From NCBI RefSeq assembly GCF_001540865.1, contig NW_017893447.1, positions 5,926 through 69,925 on the forward strand: a stretch of 64,000 nucleotides of DNA. The letters are read 5' to 3'. This document shows positions 1 to 11,048 of this stretch, one piece after another (within the stretch, counting starts at the first letter, position 1; each line of letters opens with the position of its first letter). Position numbers and translations under genes: made by a program. Origin of the DNA: Ananas comosus. Lineage: Eukaryota > Streptophyta > Magnoliopsida > Poales > Bromeliaceae. Under the pieces are notes generated by a model that searched no databases, was not told the DNA's origin, and saw only the letters and a list, made by a program, of their open reading frames with translations.

Positions 1-1051
1 AAATACCCCCAATTAGGTTTTTGGAGGGTCAATTTCGTTTAGAAACCCTCATGAGCAAAAGCCCCAATTTGGGTGCCCTAGCTCCAATGTATATCAAAAC
101 CTAGGGTTTGATCTCTTTGGGAAGCAAAAGTAGCTTCACTATACTCTAAATAGTCCATTAGAACCATTCTTAGGCTTTCCAAAACCCTAGCTTGGATTTC
201 ACCATGAGAGGTGGTCCAAGCTCACCTCTATAGCAAACCAAGGTTTTGATCTCTAAAGAAGCAAAAGAAAGCTTCAAATCTCTTTAAACATCTCATTAAA
301 ATCCATTTCTAGGTCATCCAAACCCATTTCTAGGGTTTTACTACATTAGGGTTCAAAGCTTACCTTGTAAGCTCTCCTTTCTTGCACTAGAGAGGAAGAA
401 GATGAAGCCTCTTTGCTCATTGATCTTCTCCTTCACTTTCTTCTCCTTCTTTTCCTTCTTTTCTTCCTTTCTTCTTCTTCTCCTTGGTCTTCTAGAGAGA
501 GAGAGGGAGAGAAGAGAGTGTGAGAGGGTGAGAAATGAGAGAAATTTCTCATTTACCCTCATACATAGCTCTATGGGTTGTAAAATTGCTATTAAACCCC
601 TCAACTTTCACTTTAATACACTACCCGAACTGGGCAGTTCGCGCAGGCAGGGACCGGTCTCTCCTTCAGGGACCGGTTCCCGAACGTCATCCCAGCGCAG
701 CCAGAGCTGCTGCGCGCAGTGCAACCGGTCTCTCTTTGGGGGACCGGTCTCTCGGGGACCGGTCTCTCGGACAGGGACCGGTTCCCGAGAGCTACTTTCT
801 CAGAACTTAGCCGATTTTTCGGCTGTCTCATTTCATACGCGTTCGGGGACCGGTCTCTCCCACCAGGGACCGGTCCCCGAGAGCTCAAAATCTGCAGTTT
901 TGCAGATTTGATTCTATAGCTCTCGAAAACCTCCCATAACTCACTTTTAATCACTTTAACACCTTCGGACTTTCCGAAGTGTACCATCCTCGCACTTTGG
1001 TCAATTTGACTAAAGTTCGATATTTATTCTCCGAATTCTCGGTATATTACA
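1..1051 (+). mobile_element. LTR fragment, gypsy-like family B, cut by window edge
   Basis: The segment has the layout of the 3' part of a long plant LTR: a pyrimidine/purine-rich belt (about 415-535), a block reading as cccgaactgggcag, a palindrome cluster, and an end in ...TATTACA at 1051. The same order of blocks recurs at 22068-24841, so I group the two as family B. No coding capacity is believable; open frames here are translations of the repeat cluster. Assignment to Ty3/gypsy is inference because no internal domain is attached. Confidence 0.55.
651..877. repeat. Cluster of eight ACCGGT-core palindromes
   Basis: Eight copies of ACCGGT occur in about 225 bp, mostly inside GGGACCGGTCTCTC or GGGACCGGTTCCC/GGTCCCC contexts. 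Copies that end in tctctc tend to be followed by copies that end in tccc, giving a paired arrangement. The full motif GGGACCGGTCCC is a perfect 12-bp palindrome. Confidence 0.85.
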
Positions 1052-2963
1052 AGGGGCGTGAGAACTATTAAATAATAGTTCCCAGTGGGCAATTACTGAC
1101 TTCAGTGAAAAGCACCACTAGGCCGAAAACTAGACAAGTAAGTAGAAGCGAGTAAATATCGAAATGAACAGCAAATAAATAAACATGAATGCTGGCTATA
1201 ACATGATGTCTCTATTTAGCATGATTTGTATAAGTAAGAAAGCTATGCTAATATGAATAAGCATGAGTATGCAACCAACATAATGTCCACAACGGAAATA
1301 GTAAGATGTCATTGTTTACTATTTTATTTCAAGTCCACTTGGCATACCAACTACTTATAGTTGCAATCTTGTAAGACCCACCCGTAGGCTGTCTGGCTTA
1401 TGCCGTCCCTAATGGCCCCGTGGTAGTCAACATCCCCACTTTAGGAACGAGCCTCCCCCACGGCAATCCACTTCGGTGCCCAATCCCGCACGGGCGAGTA
1501 TATGTCGCGATGGCTATCTCCGGAGTGCCGGCTTATAGAGAGCAACCCTCAGAAGCATGTGCGAATGAGCACAAGGGCAAGCAAGCGTAAAATCTGTCTC
1601 AAGTCTCAAGTCATCATGTCTAAAATATGGAATATAGCCTATGTCTCAATGGCCTATCACTATGTCATCGTGTCTAAAACACGAAATATAGTCGATGTCA
1701 CAATGGCCTATTTCTATGCCTCTATGTTGTAGTTCCACAGTTTACTAGTTCAAGTGCCCCTTTATGGCACTTTTATCCACTAAGTCTAAGCAAGAGTTTT
1801 GTGTTTAAGAATACATAATTCAAGTCATTTTCGTCATATGAGGCATGTTTCCAAACCACAACAAGAATGCTACTCACATGCATGTTAAGTCCACATAAGG
1901 CTCTACTAAATAGAGATGAATTTTCATAATACATAACACGTACATTTTAAGCATTCTAAAATTCACATAAATTCTATCTAGCATGAATATGCATGCGATG
2001 CGATGAAACGAAGACATTGAACCACTTAGGAAAAGTTTTCTCCTATTCCAATGAAGCCAAATCCACCGCGACTTCACAAAACCCTTCGTATGATTCGACA
2101 AAGGTGCCCACTAGTCTCCTAGCACCCTAGGTGAAGAAATCCTCAAACAAAGCTCAAATGGGCGCCAAATCCCTTCCAAAGCAACCTAATCCAAAGTTCT
2201 AATCCCATCAATAGAGCTCTAAAAGCCACAAATCCAAAACCCCCAAAATAAACCCTAATTCCACAATCTAGGGTTTCATCTAGTAAAATCTAGAAAACTT
2301 GTATTAAATGGAGAATACAAGCTACCAACCTCAAGAGAAGCTCCAACCCAAGCTCTAAACCAAGTAGGGTTGAAGTTTGATCCTCCACGAAGCTTCAACC
2401 ATGAGCTCCAAGCCACCAATGTTGAGATGAGAGGAAGGGGATGATGCTCCAAAGCCTCTAAGTAAGCTCCTCTCCTTTTCCTTCGTCTTCCTCTTCTTCT
2501 CCTTTTCTTTCTCTCTCTAGAGTGAGTGTGAAGGAAAGAAATGAGAGTGAGAGGAAGAGAAAAGACCATATAAGCCTCCTATGGTAACAAAATCCACTAA
2601 GGTCCCTCAACTGTGCAATCTGTGCAATGCTCGGTATGGGCAGTTTTCGTGCTGGGGGACCGGTCTCCCTGACACCTAGGACCGGTCTCTAAGCCTGCCC
2701 CGCAAAACCAACGTTCGGGAACTGGTCTCTCAGGCCAGAGGATCGGTTGCCTCAAGTCCTGCCGCAATACTGTTCCGGGGGGACTGGTCTCTACTACCAG
2801 GGACCGGTCCCCGAGAGTAAAAACTCTCAGGACTTAGCCAAAATTTCAGGAATCGAACTTTTAGGCCGGAATACCATCTACGACCTTCCACCAAGTGTGA
2901 AAAAGTTCGAAATCCGTGTCAAATACTCGAACCTCGCAATTTGCACAGGTCCAGTGTGTTACA
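1052..2963 (+). mobile_element. LTR fragment, gypsy-like family A, 5' part missing
   Basis: The segment starts at gcgtgagaac...ttcccagtgggcaattactgac and ends ...AGTGTGTTACA. Blocks such as ctccggagtgccggctt and gcgaatgagcacaa recur in the LTR at the right edge of the window (63.3-64 kb) and, reversed, in the solo LTR at 4156-6835. It abuts the end of the family B LTR at 1051, so B most likely inserted into A, with the missing start of A lying left of the window. Confidence 0.65.
2655..2815. repeat. ACCGGT palindrome cluster, partly decayed
   Basis: Three intact ACCGGT cores (near 2659, 2688 and 2801) are interspersed with decayed versions in which the core has become ACTGGT or ATCGGT. The cluster lies at the same relative place in the LTR as the other clusters, just before the closing GTGTTACA. 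Confidence 0.75.
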
Positions 2964-3135
2964 CCAATAGTCCCACATTAGATGGAAATGGGGTTGTCAT
3001 TGTCATTGGATGGAAATGGAGTTGTCATTGTCTTTATAAGAGACTTAGACACTAGTAATAATAGCTGGGCTTAAGCATTTTGGGCCGGTGGTTGGGCCCA
3101 ACGAGTTATTATTGCTAGTGGGCTGGGTCGTTACA
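2964..3135 (-). mobile_element. LTR terminus beginning TGTAACGACCC (minus)
   Basis: Read on the minus strand, the segment starts TGTAACGACCCAGCCCAC, a typical start of plant Ty3/gypsy LTRs. On its other side it runs into the 3' end of the family A LTR at 2963, so it was probably interrupted by that insertion. Only about 170 bp remain. Confidence 0.45.
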
Positions 3136-4150
3136 TTTGACTTTCTATTTAATAAACGTATATTTTTATATAAACCTCAGTTTATCCGAAAAGTCTTTTT
3201 CAACCTAAAAATTAATATGCAGAAATAAATACTAAAGTGATCATTTATAGCCAAATTAGTTCATAAAACCTCAATTAATGGTATATAAAAAAGACATGCC
3301 CCACATTGGCATGTCTTTTTCATATACCATAAGTTGGCCTGAACATATCTTTCATTTGGTTTTATGCTTGGTGGGCTTTTTCAGAATGGATGAACGTTCT
3401 CTGCATGACTTGATAGAGCAAGCTTTCATACAAGAAGATACCAAGGGGATTGTTGGGGAACGATCTTTGAATATATTACAAATTGAAAAAACGTTTGTAA
3501 ACAATAGCTCTATAGATCCGTTGATAGCTTCGTTGTTTTCTATGATAAGCCAAGGCAAGCAAGGATAGAACCATGGCATTGACAAGCAAGTCGTTGTTTT
3601 CTATGATAAGCCATGGCAAGCAAGGATAAAAACCATGGCCACGACAAGCAAGGACGCAACCACAAGCTCAAGTAGATAGCTCTCAGAAAAGTAGTACTCG
3701 TCTCGCAACTAAGCACGAGAAATCTATTCCTTAAAAAGCAAAAAGGGAAGAAACTCATGGATGAAGGTAGTGGAAATGATTTGAAGAAAGAAAAATAGTT
3801 CAAGACATAGAAAAATTAAGATCAAAGAAGGCAAGTAAGGAGTCAAACTAAGTGATGAGAAGGTGGTGAACTTCAGGGAATTCCTGAAGGTTCATGTTTC
3901 ATTTAGGTTTAGTTGGACCTTAATGTGTGTGGGTATTCTATGTTAATTAATCATGTTGCAAATCTGTTGCTGGAAGGTTAGAGAGCTTCACAATCCACCC
4001 AAAAGAAGTTTGGTAAAGTACGCCATGTCAAGGCGCAAACATGCAGTATTGTGCTTCTAAGAAACTAAATTGTCCTTGATCTCTCGTTCGTTTCCATTTG
4101 CCGAGTCTTTTTTTTATAAATGTGAGCTCCTACATTCTATTGGGGCCTTG
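3136..4150. other. Intergenic remnant without a recognisable gene
   Basis: I see no domain here. The longest open frame (about 95 codons from 3278) begins inside a foldback and resembles nothing I know. Short direct repeats around ccaaggcaagcaaggat occur at 3550-3640. The segment lies upstream of a LINE endonuclease fragment and may be its decayed 5' part, but I cannot show this. Confidence 0.4.
3278..3330. repeat. Foldback with a 23-bp stem
   Basis: The left arm atggtatataaaaaagacat, continuing gcc, pairs with the right arm at 3308-3330 across a 7-nt loop (ccacatt), with one mismatch in 23 positions. It is isolated, with no longer element termini outside it. Confidence 0.8.
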
Positions 4151-4155
4151 GGTGG

Positions 4156-6835
4156 TGTAACACACTGGGCCTTTGCAAATTGCGAGGTTCGAGTGTTTGG
4201 ATATATTTCGAGCTTTTCCGCACTTGGTGGATGGTTGTAGAATGTTTTTCGACCTAAAAAGTTCGAAAACTAGAATTCTGGACAAGTCCTGAGAGTTTTT
4301 ACTCTCGGGGACCGGTCCCTGGGAGGAGAGACCGGTCCCCCAGTGAGCAGTGTTGCGGCAGCCCTGAGGCAACCGGTCCCTGGCAGGCGAGACCGGTCCC
4401 CGAGCGCGCCTTCGCAGAGAGAGACCGGTCCCACGCAGGGAGAGACCGGTTCCCGAACGTTGGTTTTTCGGGTTCGCAGCGAGAGACCGGTCCCTGCTCG
4501 GGAGAGACCGGTCCCTCTGGGCGAAAACTGCCCAGACCGGGCTTAGGCAATATTGGATTTTTGGAGGACCTAGCTAGATTTTGTTACAATAGAGGGTCTA
4601 TATGACCCCTCCACCATCTCTTCTCCTCATTTCTCTTCTCTCAACTCTCTCCACACCCTTGGTAGAGGAGAAGAAGAAGAAGGAGAAGGAGAAGAAGGAA
4701 GGAAGAAGAAGAAGATCTTGATGACTATTGGGGACTTGGAGCACTTCCTCACCCTCTCTTCTTCCTTGGTGCTTGAAGGCTTGGACTGGAGCTTGCAAAG
4801 GAGAAGATCTTCACCCTTTGAGCTTGGATGTGAGCTTCTTAGAGGTCGGTAGCCCTTTCTCTCCATCTAGACCTTGATTTGAGGTTTTATTGTATTGAAC
4901 CCTAGAATGTTGGTTTAGGGGCTCAATATTTGGGCATTTTTGATCTAGGGCTTTTAAGGCTAGATTGATTGGATTAGAACCTTCCTTGAGCTTGGGTTGG
5001 AAGGTTCTAGCTCTCTTTTAGAGCTTTGGAAAGAGATTTCTTCTCTTGAGGTGAGTTTTAGCCCTTTTTGTAGGTTGTTAAAGTTTGACGTTATAGATTG
5101 ATCGTAATGCCGTGTATCTTGTCCGCTCAATACTTTTAGGGTATTTCGAGACCTCGGGGACACTTTGTTCGGCGAAACGAGGCACTACGCGCACGGTTCG
5201 GTGGGTTTGACCTAGCCTACCTATGAGGAATTCTCATATATGGTTATAATATGTTCCGTAAATTGGAAAAACATGCATATTCATCCTAATTGTATTTATT
5301 AATGATTTTTAGATGCTTAAAATGCATATGTATATATATGAAATTTTGGACTCTATGTAGTAGAGAGTTGCTTGGGAGATCTGTGGTTGCATTTAGCATT
5401 CTTTATGAGACTTGGTTCAGCTTCTATAATGTTGAATGAGTTCGGATTCATGCATTTAAACTTTAATTACTTGTGACATGAAAGACGACAAGGTTCATTT
5501 AGAAGGTATGGACTAGAGAGCTAAATTGTCATCAAGCGGCATTGAGTCGGGACATGTGAGAACCTAGCGGATAGGGCCATTGAGGGATTTGGGAATACAT
5601 GTTGAACATCAAATTGCCTAATGTCATCAAGTGGCACTAGGTAGCAAATGTTGAACTTCACATTGTGACTTAAACTAGATCTTCGGATGCTAGTGCCATA
5701 CATGTTTAGAGACATGAGGATTGGATACTTGAGACTTGGACTATGCTGCTTGTCATTTGTGCTCATTCGCCACATGCTTGTGAGGGTCGCTCCCTACAAG
5801 CGCACTGCCCGGAGTAGCCTAATCGCGACTTAATGTTCGCGAATCGTGCGGTATTGAGAAGCCTACGGGGTCGAGTGGGACAGACACATTCCAAGAGTAG
5901 GGATGTTGGGCTACCACAGGCACTTAGGCGGCACAAGCTGGACTACCTTTGGCAGGTCCTTAATTGGAAATGGAAACCGACACGGTGTTGAGAATGAATA
6001 ATCGCTACCAAATAGGCTTAGTAGTTCGATTAGGTGACATGCTCATGACATAGCATTCGGGTATATAGTACACTTGCCGGTTTCATGCATTGCATCATAG
6101 TATACTGGGTTATCTTGATAGAGCGTACTCCTTATATTTTGGCATATGGTATTGTCAGGTTTACTTGTTCATTATGTTGAGACATATTAGTATGCATTGG
6201 ATATATTACCTTATGTTAGCGTAGATGTACATCACCATGACATCGTTTATACTTGAGTTTAGTAATTTAGCATTTTAATTATGCCTTCATATCGCAGTCA
6301 TTATTGCTATTATTGTTGTACCTACCCTTTTCTTTTGGAGCCTAGTGGTGCATAGAGCTGAGGTCAGTAATTACCCACTGGGAACTATAAATTATAGTTC
6401 TCACGCCCTCTTTTTCTCGATGTTTTTCAGAGCCTTCCACGCGGGGAGAGGCCAGGGATCGCGGAAAGGGTATCGCCTCGGGCTAGCGTGCTTACCGAGG
6501 GATCGTTCGATAGGTGGTCTACCTCTCGTGCTTTCTTTTTGTGAGAGGTTGAGAGTTGTTCCCGTATATGTATAGAGGCCACCATTTTTGTACTAGAGAC
6601 GGTTATTGTACTACTTATGGTTATCTTTGTTTGACTAGCTTTATTTTCTTTACTTTGGTGTAGATGATAGAACTTTACTTGCTCTGATATCATTAGTTGC
6701 TAGTTATTTCACTTCTTTTATTTGTTCTATCTCCTGCTTTACTTCCGCTTTTGTTGTAGACGCCTTATATGTGTAGACATATGGCGGGTCTGGGCACGCT
6801 ACCGGGAGGGCTTTCGCCGGTCCCGGGGCGTGACA
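4156..6835 (-). mobile_element. Solo LTR, family A, with 5-bp target duplication
   Basis: The element begins TGTAACACAC and ends GGGCGTGACA. It is flanked on both sides by GGTGG (4151-4155 and 6836-6840), a perfect 5-bp target-site duplication. Read on the minus strand it starts TGTCACGCCCCGGGACC and ends in GTGTTACA, as in the other family A copies. No internal domain is present, so it is a solo LTR left by recombination between the two LTRs. At 2,680 bp it is about twice the length of the solo copy at 60486-61774. It interrupts the sequence upstream of a LINE endonuclease fragment. Confidence 0.85.
4306..4517. repeat. Cluster of eight ACCGGT palindromes
   Basis: Eight ACCGGT cores lie between 4311 and 4512, mainly as gagagACCGGTCCC and cggggACCGGTCCC. 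This is the reverse-strand counterpart of the cluster at 651-877 and lies at the same position near the LTR 3' end. Confidence 0.85.
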
Positions 6836-6918
6836 GGTGGTGTCCCCACTTGTTGGAATTCTAAAATTTTCTCTTTGTAGTGAAATGATAGTTAGAAAAT
6901 ACTCTTTAACTAATTTTT

Positions 6919-7211
6919 TTGATGCATAAGTCTAGCAAAATCTCGTTCTACCTTATAAATGTTTATGGCCCTCCAACATTGGATGATAAGGAGTTCTATT
7001 GTGAGATTGTTTCTCTAAAAACCTTTTGTAAGGTTTTGTGGATGATGCGCGGGGATTTCAACATCATGAGAAATCAAGAAGAAAGAAGAGGAAACAAGCG
7101 GAGTAGGAAAGTTATGGCATTATTTATAGATCTTATTAACGATCTAGCACTGATCGATATGCCAATAAGGAATCAAGCTTACACTTGGTCCTTCATGCAG
7201 AATAATCATAC
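6919..7211 (+). pseudogene. LINE endonuclease fragment
   Basis: About 98 codons read as an AP-like endonuclease of a plant L1-type LINE. The order NVYGPP, RGDFNIMRN..E, FIDLINDLALIDMP, AYTWS matches the middle of the endonuclease/exonuclease/phosphatase fold, with the GDFN catalytic motif near codon 48. The frame is cut at 7211 by an LTR start (TGTCACGCCC at 7212). On the left, a solo LTR at 4156-6835 separates it from any 5' part. It is a remnant with no promoter or complete ORF. Confidence 0.8.
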
Positions 7212-7523
7212 TGTCACGCCCGGGTACCAGCGAAAGCATATCCGGCACGTGCACAGACCCGCCATACACCTGCAGTATATAAGGCGTCTACAAACAAGCA
7301 AGTCGATAGGAAGAAGATCATAGAAAATTCTATCCTGATATCAGAGCAAAGTACAAGTCACAAAGACTATCAACAAGAGGGCAAAGAGTACATAAACCAA
7401 AATCTCAACTAAAAGAGAAAGTAACATGGCTAGTGACGGTCCAAAAGTACAAATACATCACGGGGTAAACAAAAGAATAGGTACAACGGTGGTCTCTCTA
7501 TACATAGGGACATCACCCTCGGC
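7212..7523 (+). mobile_element. Start of a family A LTR, interrupted
   Basis: TGTCACGCCCGGGTACC opens the segment, followed by the family's cagacccgccat and ataaggcgtcta blocks. It inserted into the LINE endonuclease after AATCATAC and was itself interrupted at 7524 by another LTR of the same kind. Confidence 0.7.
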
Positions 7524-8700
7524 TGTCACGCCCCGGGACCCAGCGGGAGCCCGCCCGGCGCGTGCCCAGACCCGCCATATGTCTACAACATATAAGGCGT
7601 CTAAAAACAACAATAATAACAGCAATAATAAAAGACATCTAGAAGTATCAGAGCATGATAAATGTCTAAATGCTACAACAAGGGATAAGGATAAAACAGT
7701 AAATCCACTAAATAAAACATAGAGTAAGAACAATCGGAAATCCCAAATACAAGAGCTATAAGTAGGTACATAGGTGGTCTCTATACATGAATACAAAATC
7801 TCTCACTCTCTCTCAACTACAAAAAGAAAGAGTAAACCACCTAGGCAAAGTACCGCTCCTCGCTAGCTAGCTAAGCGATCCCCTTGCCGCGATCCCGTGC
7901 CTCCGCCGGTGCCGAAGGCTCAAGAGAGAGATCAAATTGTAACATCATGAGCCCTAGTGGTGGTGATGCCGAGGCTGGCGCTTACCCACGTGGGAACGTA
8001 TTGTTTTCAGTTCTCACGGACCGCTTTTGGTGGTTGTTTTTACAAGAGCCTCGTTAACAGAGGGAGAAGTCTAAGGGAATGTGCAATGGGAGTCGCGCGA
8101 TGCTAGGGACTACTAGGAGCGTCTAGTCGATCAACCTTTGTCTACTCGGGCTAACGCCGATGTATATTCATTGCGACTCGGATCTTAAGCACGCAAGATT
8201 CTTCGTATTTTTTGTTTTTTTTGAATCTTAAAAGTTGTTTGGAGCCTTTCCACAGTTTTTGGAAGGGTCGTTGATAGTGTCCGACCCCTTGGATCGATGT
8301 TATTGTCATAACAGCTAGTAACCCGAGAGGATGTTGGTAGTAGGACTATGGCACGCGTTGGGAGCCACATTTCAAAAATAGGATCGGCAAATAGGATTTT
8401 TGACAGCTCTCGCACACTGCCAACGAGGGGGCTGTGCATGTATACTCGGGTGCCGGAACAGAACTGGGCAACTTTATTAGTACCGGTACAAGGTTGATGG
8501 GATTGTACCGTGGCTACGGCCATCGGGCGATTGTACGGCCGTACAAGCCGCAACCGGAACTAAACCCGACTCGGGTTTGGCATTTTCGTCGGGCCTTGGG
8601 CTGATGTACACGGTACAAATAAGAACCCAGGCCAAACTGTCCGTGGCATTCACGTCCGGTAACATATAATTTGGATTTATGTCATGTTTTTGTGGCAGTT
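7524..8700. mobile_element. Nested family A LTR mosaic
   Basis: TGTCACGCCCCGGGACC at 7524 starts a second LTR in plus orientation that can be followed to about 7945. From there the match flips: cctagtggtggtgatgccgagg...ttctcacgg (about 7950-8030) is the reverse-strand version of the block at 6343-6410. From about 8180 to 8700 I can only say that GTACCGGTAC-like motifs occur near 8480. The piece is a rearranged mosaic and I find no gene in it. Confidence 0.45.
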
Positions 8701-10870
8701 TGGTCTGCAGGGGTGGTTATTTCTCTTCTGCTCATCGATTGGTAGGGCCCTATCTATAACAGCCAATACTTCACGTGCTCTTCCCCTTTGCCCTAGGCTC
8801 TCTTTTTGTGGCCGTGGGACCCAATAGAGGAGGGAGAAGTATAGCGAGGCTCTCTCTGACTCCCTTTCTGTTGGCATTCTCTTTGAAAGCCGAGAAGCCC
8901 CCCTCCTCCCTTTGCTGGCTCTATTCTGATTTTCCTCTCCCTTTTTTATCATCTTGGGTCTTCTCCACCAATCTCGTTCTGAAATGCGGCTTAGAGCTCG
9001 TGAGAGGAGCCTTGTGGGCCTGAGGAGCAGTCGATCCGCCACCCCCTCCCTCTACCTCCGCCCTGGATTCGGAGCTCAGGTGTTCGGCAGCTTCTTGCAG
9101 AGGTGTAGCAGAGCGAAATCACAGTGATTCTCTACACTCTTGTATCCTTAGATTTGAGGTTGTGAGCATTAAACACCCTAACGAAGATTGGAATGATTAT
9201 AGGGTTTGACATTTGGCGCATATTTGAATCTAAAAGGCTTTTCGAAGGCTAGATTGATTGGATTGGAGTCTTCCATGTATGGTTGGACTGGATGAGCCCT
9301 ACTTCATTTGCGAGCTTTAGAGAATTTTTTGGCTACTAGAGGTCGATTTCTCTCACCTATGATTGATTAGCTTAATGATTTTTTTTGGGCCGGAAAAGCT
9401 AGGTTTCTCAGGTCTCTGTTTGCCGTATACACATTTTCTTCGTAACCTCCTCAAGGCTACTAGCAACTAGAGGACCCCCTCCGTTGGACGGCACCGCAGA
9501 GTTCTGTTCGTTGGCCGGTATCTCCGGTGCGGCATTCGGAGCTCTCCCCTTAAATATTGGACGGAAATCCTACTAAGTGGTTAAATGCTTTCTATGCCTC
9601 TTAAATTCACTTTAGTGACATTTTATGAGGTATGGTTTTGAATGCTTAGAACCTTCATTTGCTGTGCCACCCGAAGAAAACTCTTACTCCCAAATCAATT
9701 TTAAGTACCGGTGAGGAGAGAGGCACGCGAGGGACCAACTCGTTGCTTTGTCACACACGCATCGTGGCGGACTATCACCACTCACTTTTCCCAATGAGAT
9801 GATAGGAAATCCACAGTTTCGACCTGAACTTCGGTTTGACTGAATTGTACCGAGTTCCTTGCAACTTAGTATCTCTATGTCGACAAAACTGAGCGCCACT
9901 ACGTGTCATAAAAGCAGCACTTGAAACATAGACTTAATTAAACACTGCAATACTATAGAGCAAACTGAGAATGAGGCCACATTGGACATCCAAACTTACA
10001 CTTCGCATATTTGAACATACTGACTGAAATACTGACACTTGGCCACTGTAGGCACATTACAATATATACACCGCATTGTTCAATCTACTGGACATATGGA
10101 CTTTGATACTTGCGACACACTTCGGTTTGACTCACTCTTGTGCCACTTAAGCGTGCTCATATCGGCACATGACTCTGGAAGGGCCGGCGGCTCACCTCCA
10201 CCCTAAGTCGGCCACCCCACTCCGCAAAAAAGCCGAGTGACCCCTGTCGCCGGCATTCCCGTGAGCAAGGCCCATCCCGTACCCGCGTGACTACATATTC
10301 CGAGCGTTCGTGTCGGGATTGGGCCGCCGAAGTGGATTGCCCGTGGGAATAGGCTCATCCTATGGTTGGGGATGATGAACTACGCCACGGGCCATTAGGC
10401 TCGGCAAGCTGGCCAGACAGCCTAGCGTGGTGGTCTCAAAGGCATAGACAGAGCTCTTCGGTGGGTCTCTCCAGATTGGGCTATTATATATATATAGATA
10501 TCCATTACGACATGTGGATAGATGTATGACTGTGTTAAGAGTATTGATTTGACATTAGACTAAGAATATAAACAACGGAACTTTACTATTTCGCATTGTG
10601 TGAACATTGATGATAGTTGGAGACTGTTACTTCATGAATGGTTTGTTGTCATACTTTATGCATTTTAGCTAAGTAGTAGATATCATTAGTCAGTAGTAAG
10701 GTTACATTTTACTTACCTTTCGGCGCTTTTCTATCATTTTGGTCACTAACCTCTTCTGTAAGGCTTGGCCTTTGTGGTGCATTCAAACTGAAGTCATTAA
10801 TTGCCCACTGGGAACTATTTTTAATAGTTCTCATGGCCCCGTTTTGTGGTTTACTTTTCAGAGGCCATTC
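8701..10870 (-). mobile_element. Diverged family A-type LTR (minus), cut by gap
   Basis: Several blocks match the minus-strand solo LTR at 4156-6835 in the same order: ggctagattgattggatt (9250), a block around 10300-10450 with the conserved gtggattgcc and ggcaagctgg phrases, and aagtcattaattgcccactgggaac near 10790. It runs into 25 N, so its far end is unknown. Open frames inside are not conserved. Confidence 0.5.
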
Positions 10871-10895
10871 NNNNNNNNNNNNNNNNNNNNNNNNN
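10871..10895. other. Assembly gap (25 N)
   Basis: A run of 25 N, the same length as the gap at 62934-62958, so it is a placeholder of unknown true size. It cuts off the internal region of the minus-strand Sirevirus-like element that begins at 12326. Confidence 0.99.
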
Positions 10896-11048
10896 ACGGC
10901 TACGATTGCCAATTAGAAAAGCTCTCATCTCGCGAACTTTCCCTAGGCATAATTCGTTCTGCCATCGAAGAGTGTGGTTCGATTACCAGTTACCCGTCGC
11001 TCGGCATTAGAAAATAATTTATCTTAGATCTCGCGCTCTATTACCAAT
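10896..11048 (-). pseudogene. Gag start remnant and primer-binding site (minus)
   Basis: On the minus strand, right after the LTR, ATTGGTAATAGAGC is close to TTGGTATCAGAGC, the complement of the initiator tRNA-Met 3' end used by Ty1/copia elements. After it the DNA aligns with the first codons of gag seen at 57062, including the stretch for aaagttcgc...gagagcttttct, but with several indels and a stop. The copy is cut off by the gap at 10895. Confidence 0.65.

Noticed and set aside
650..880. CRISPR-like array
   Set aside because: Short palindromes have irregular spacing and the context is a plant LTR; there are no uniform spacers and no cas genes.
402..987. Open frames rich in GDRSL, GTGLS and GPVPE repeats, here and at 2747-3055, 4299-4550 and 61334-61784
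   Set aside because: They are translations of the palindromic ACCGGT repeat cluster in several frames and on both strands. They lack domains and shift frame between copies.
3278..3568. A 96-codon ORF as a real gene
   Set aside because: Its start codon is the foldback arm and the product resembles nothing recognisable; a matching antisense frame of similar length exists.
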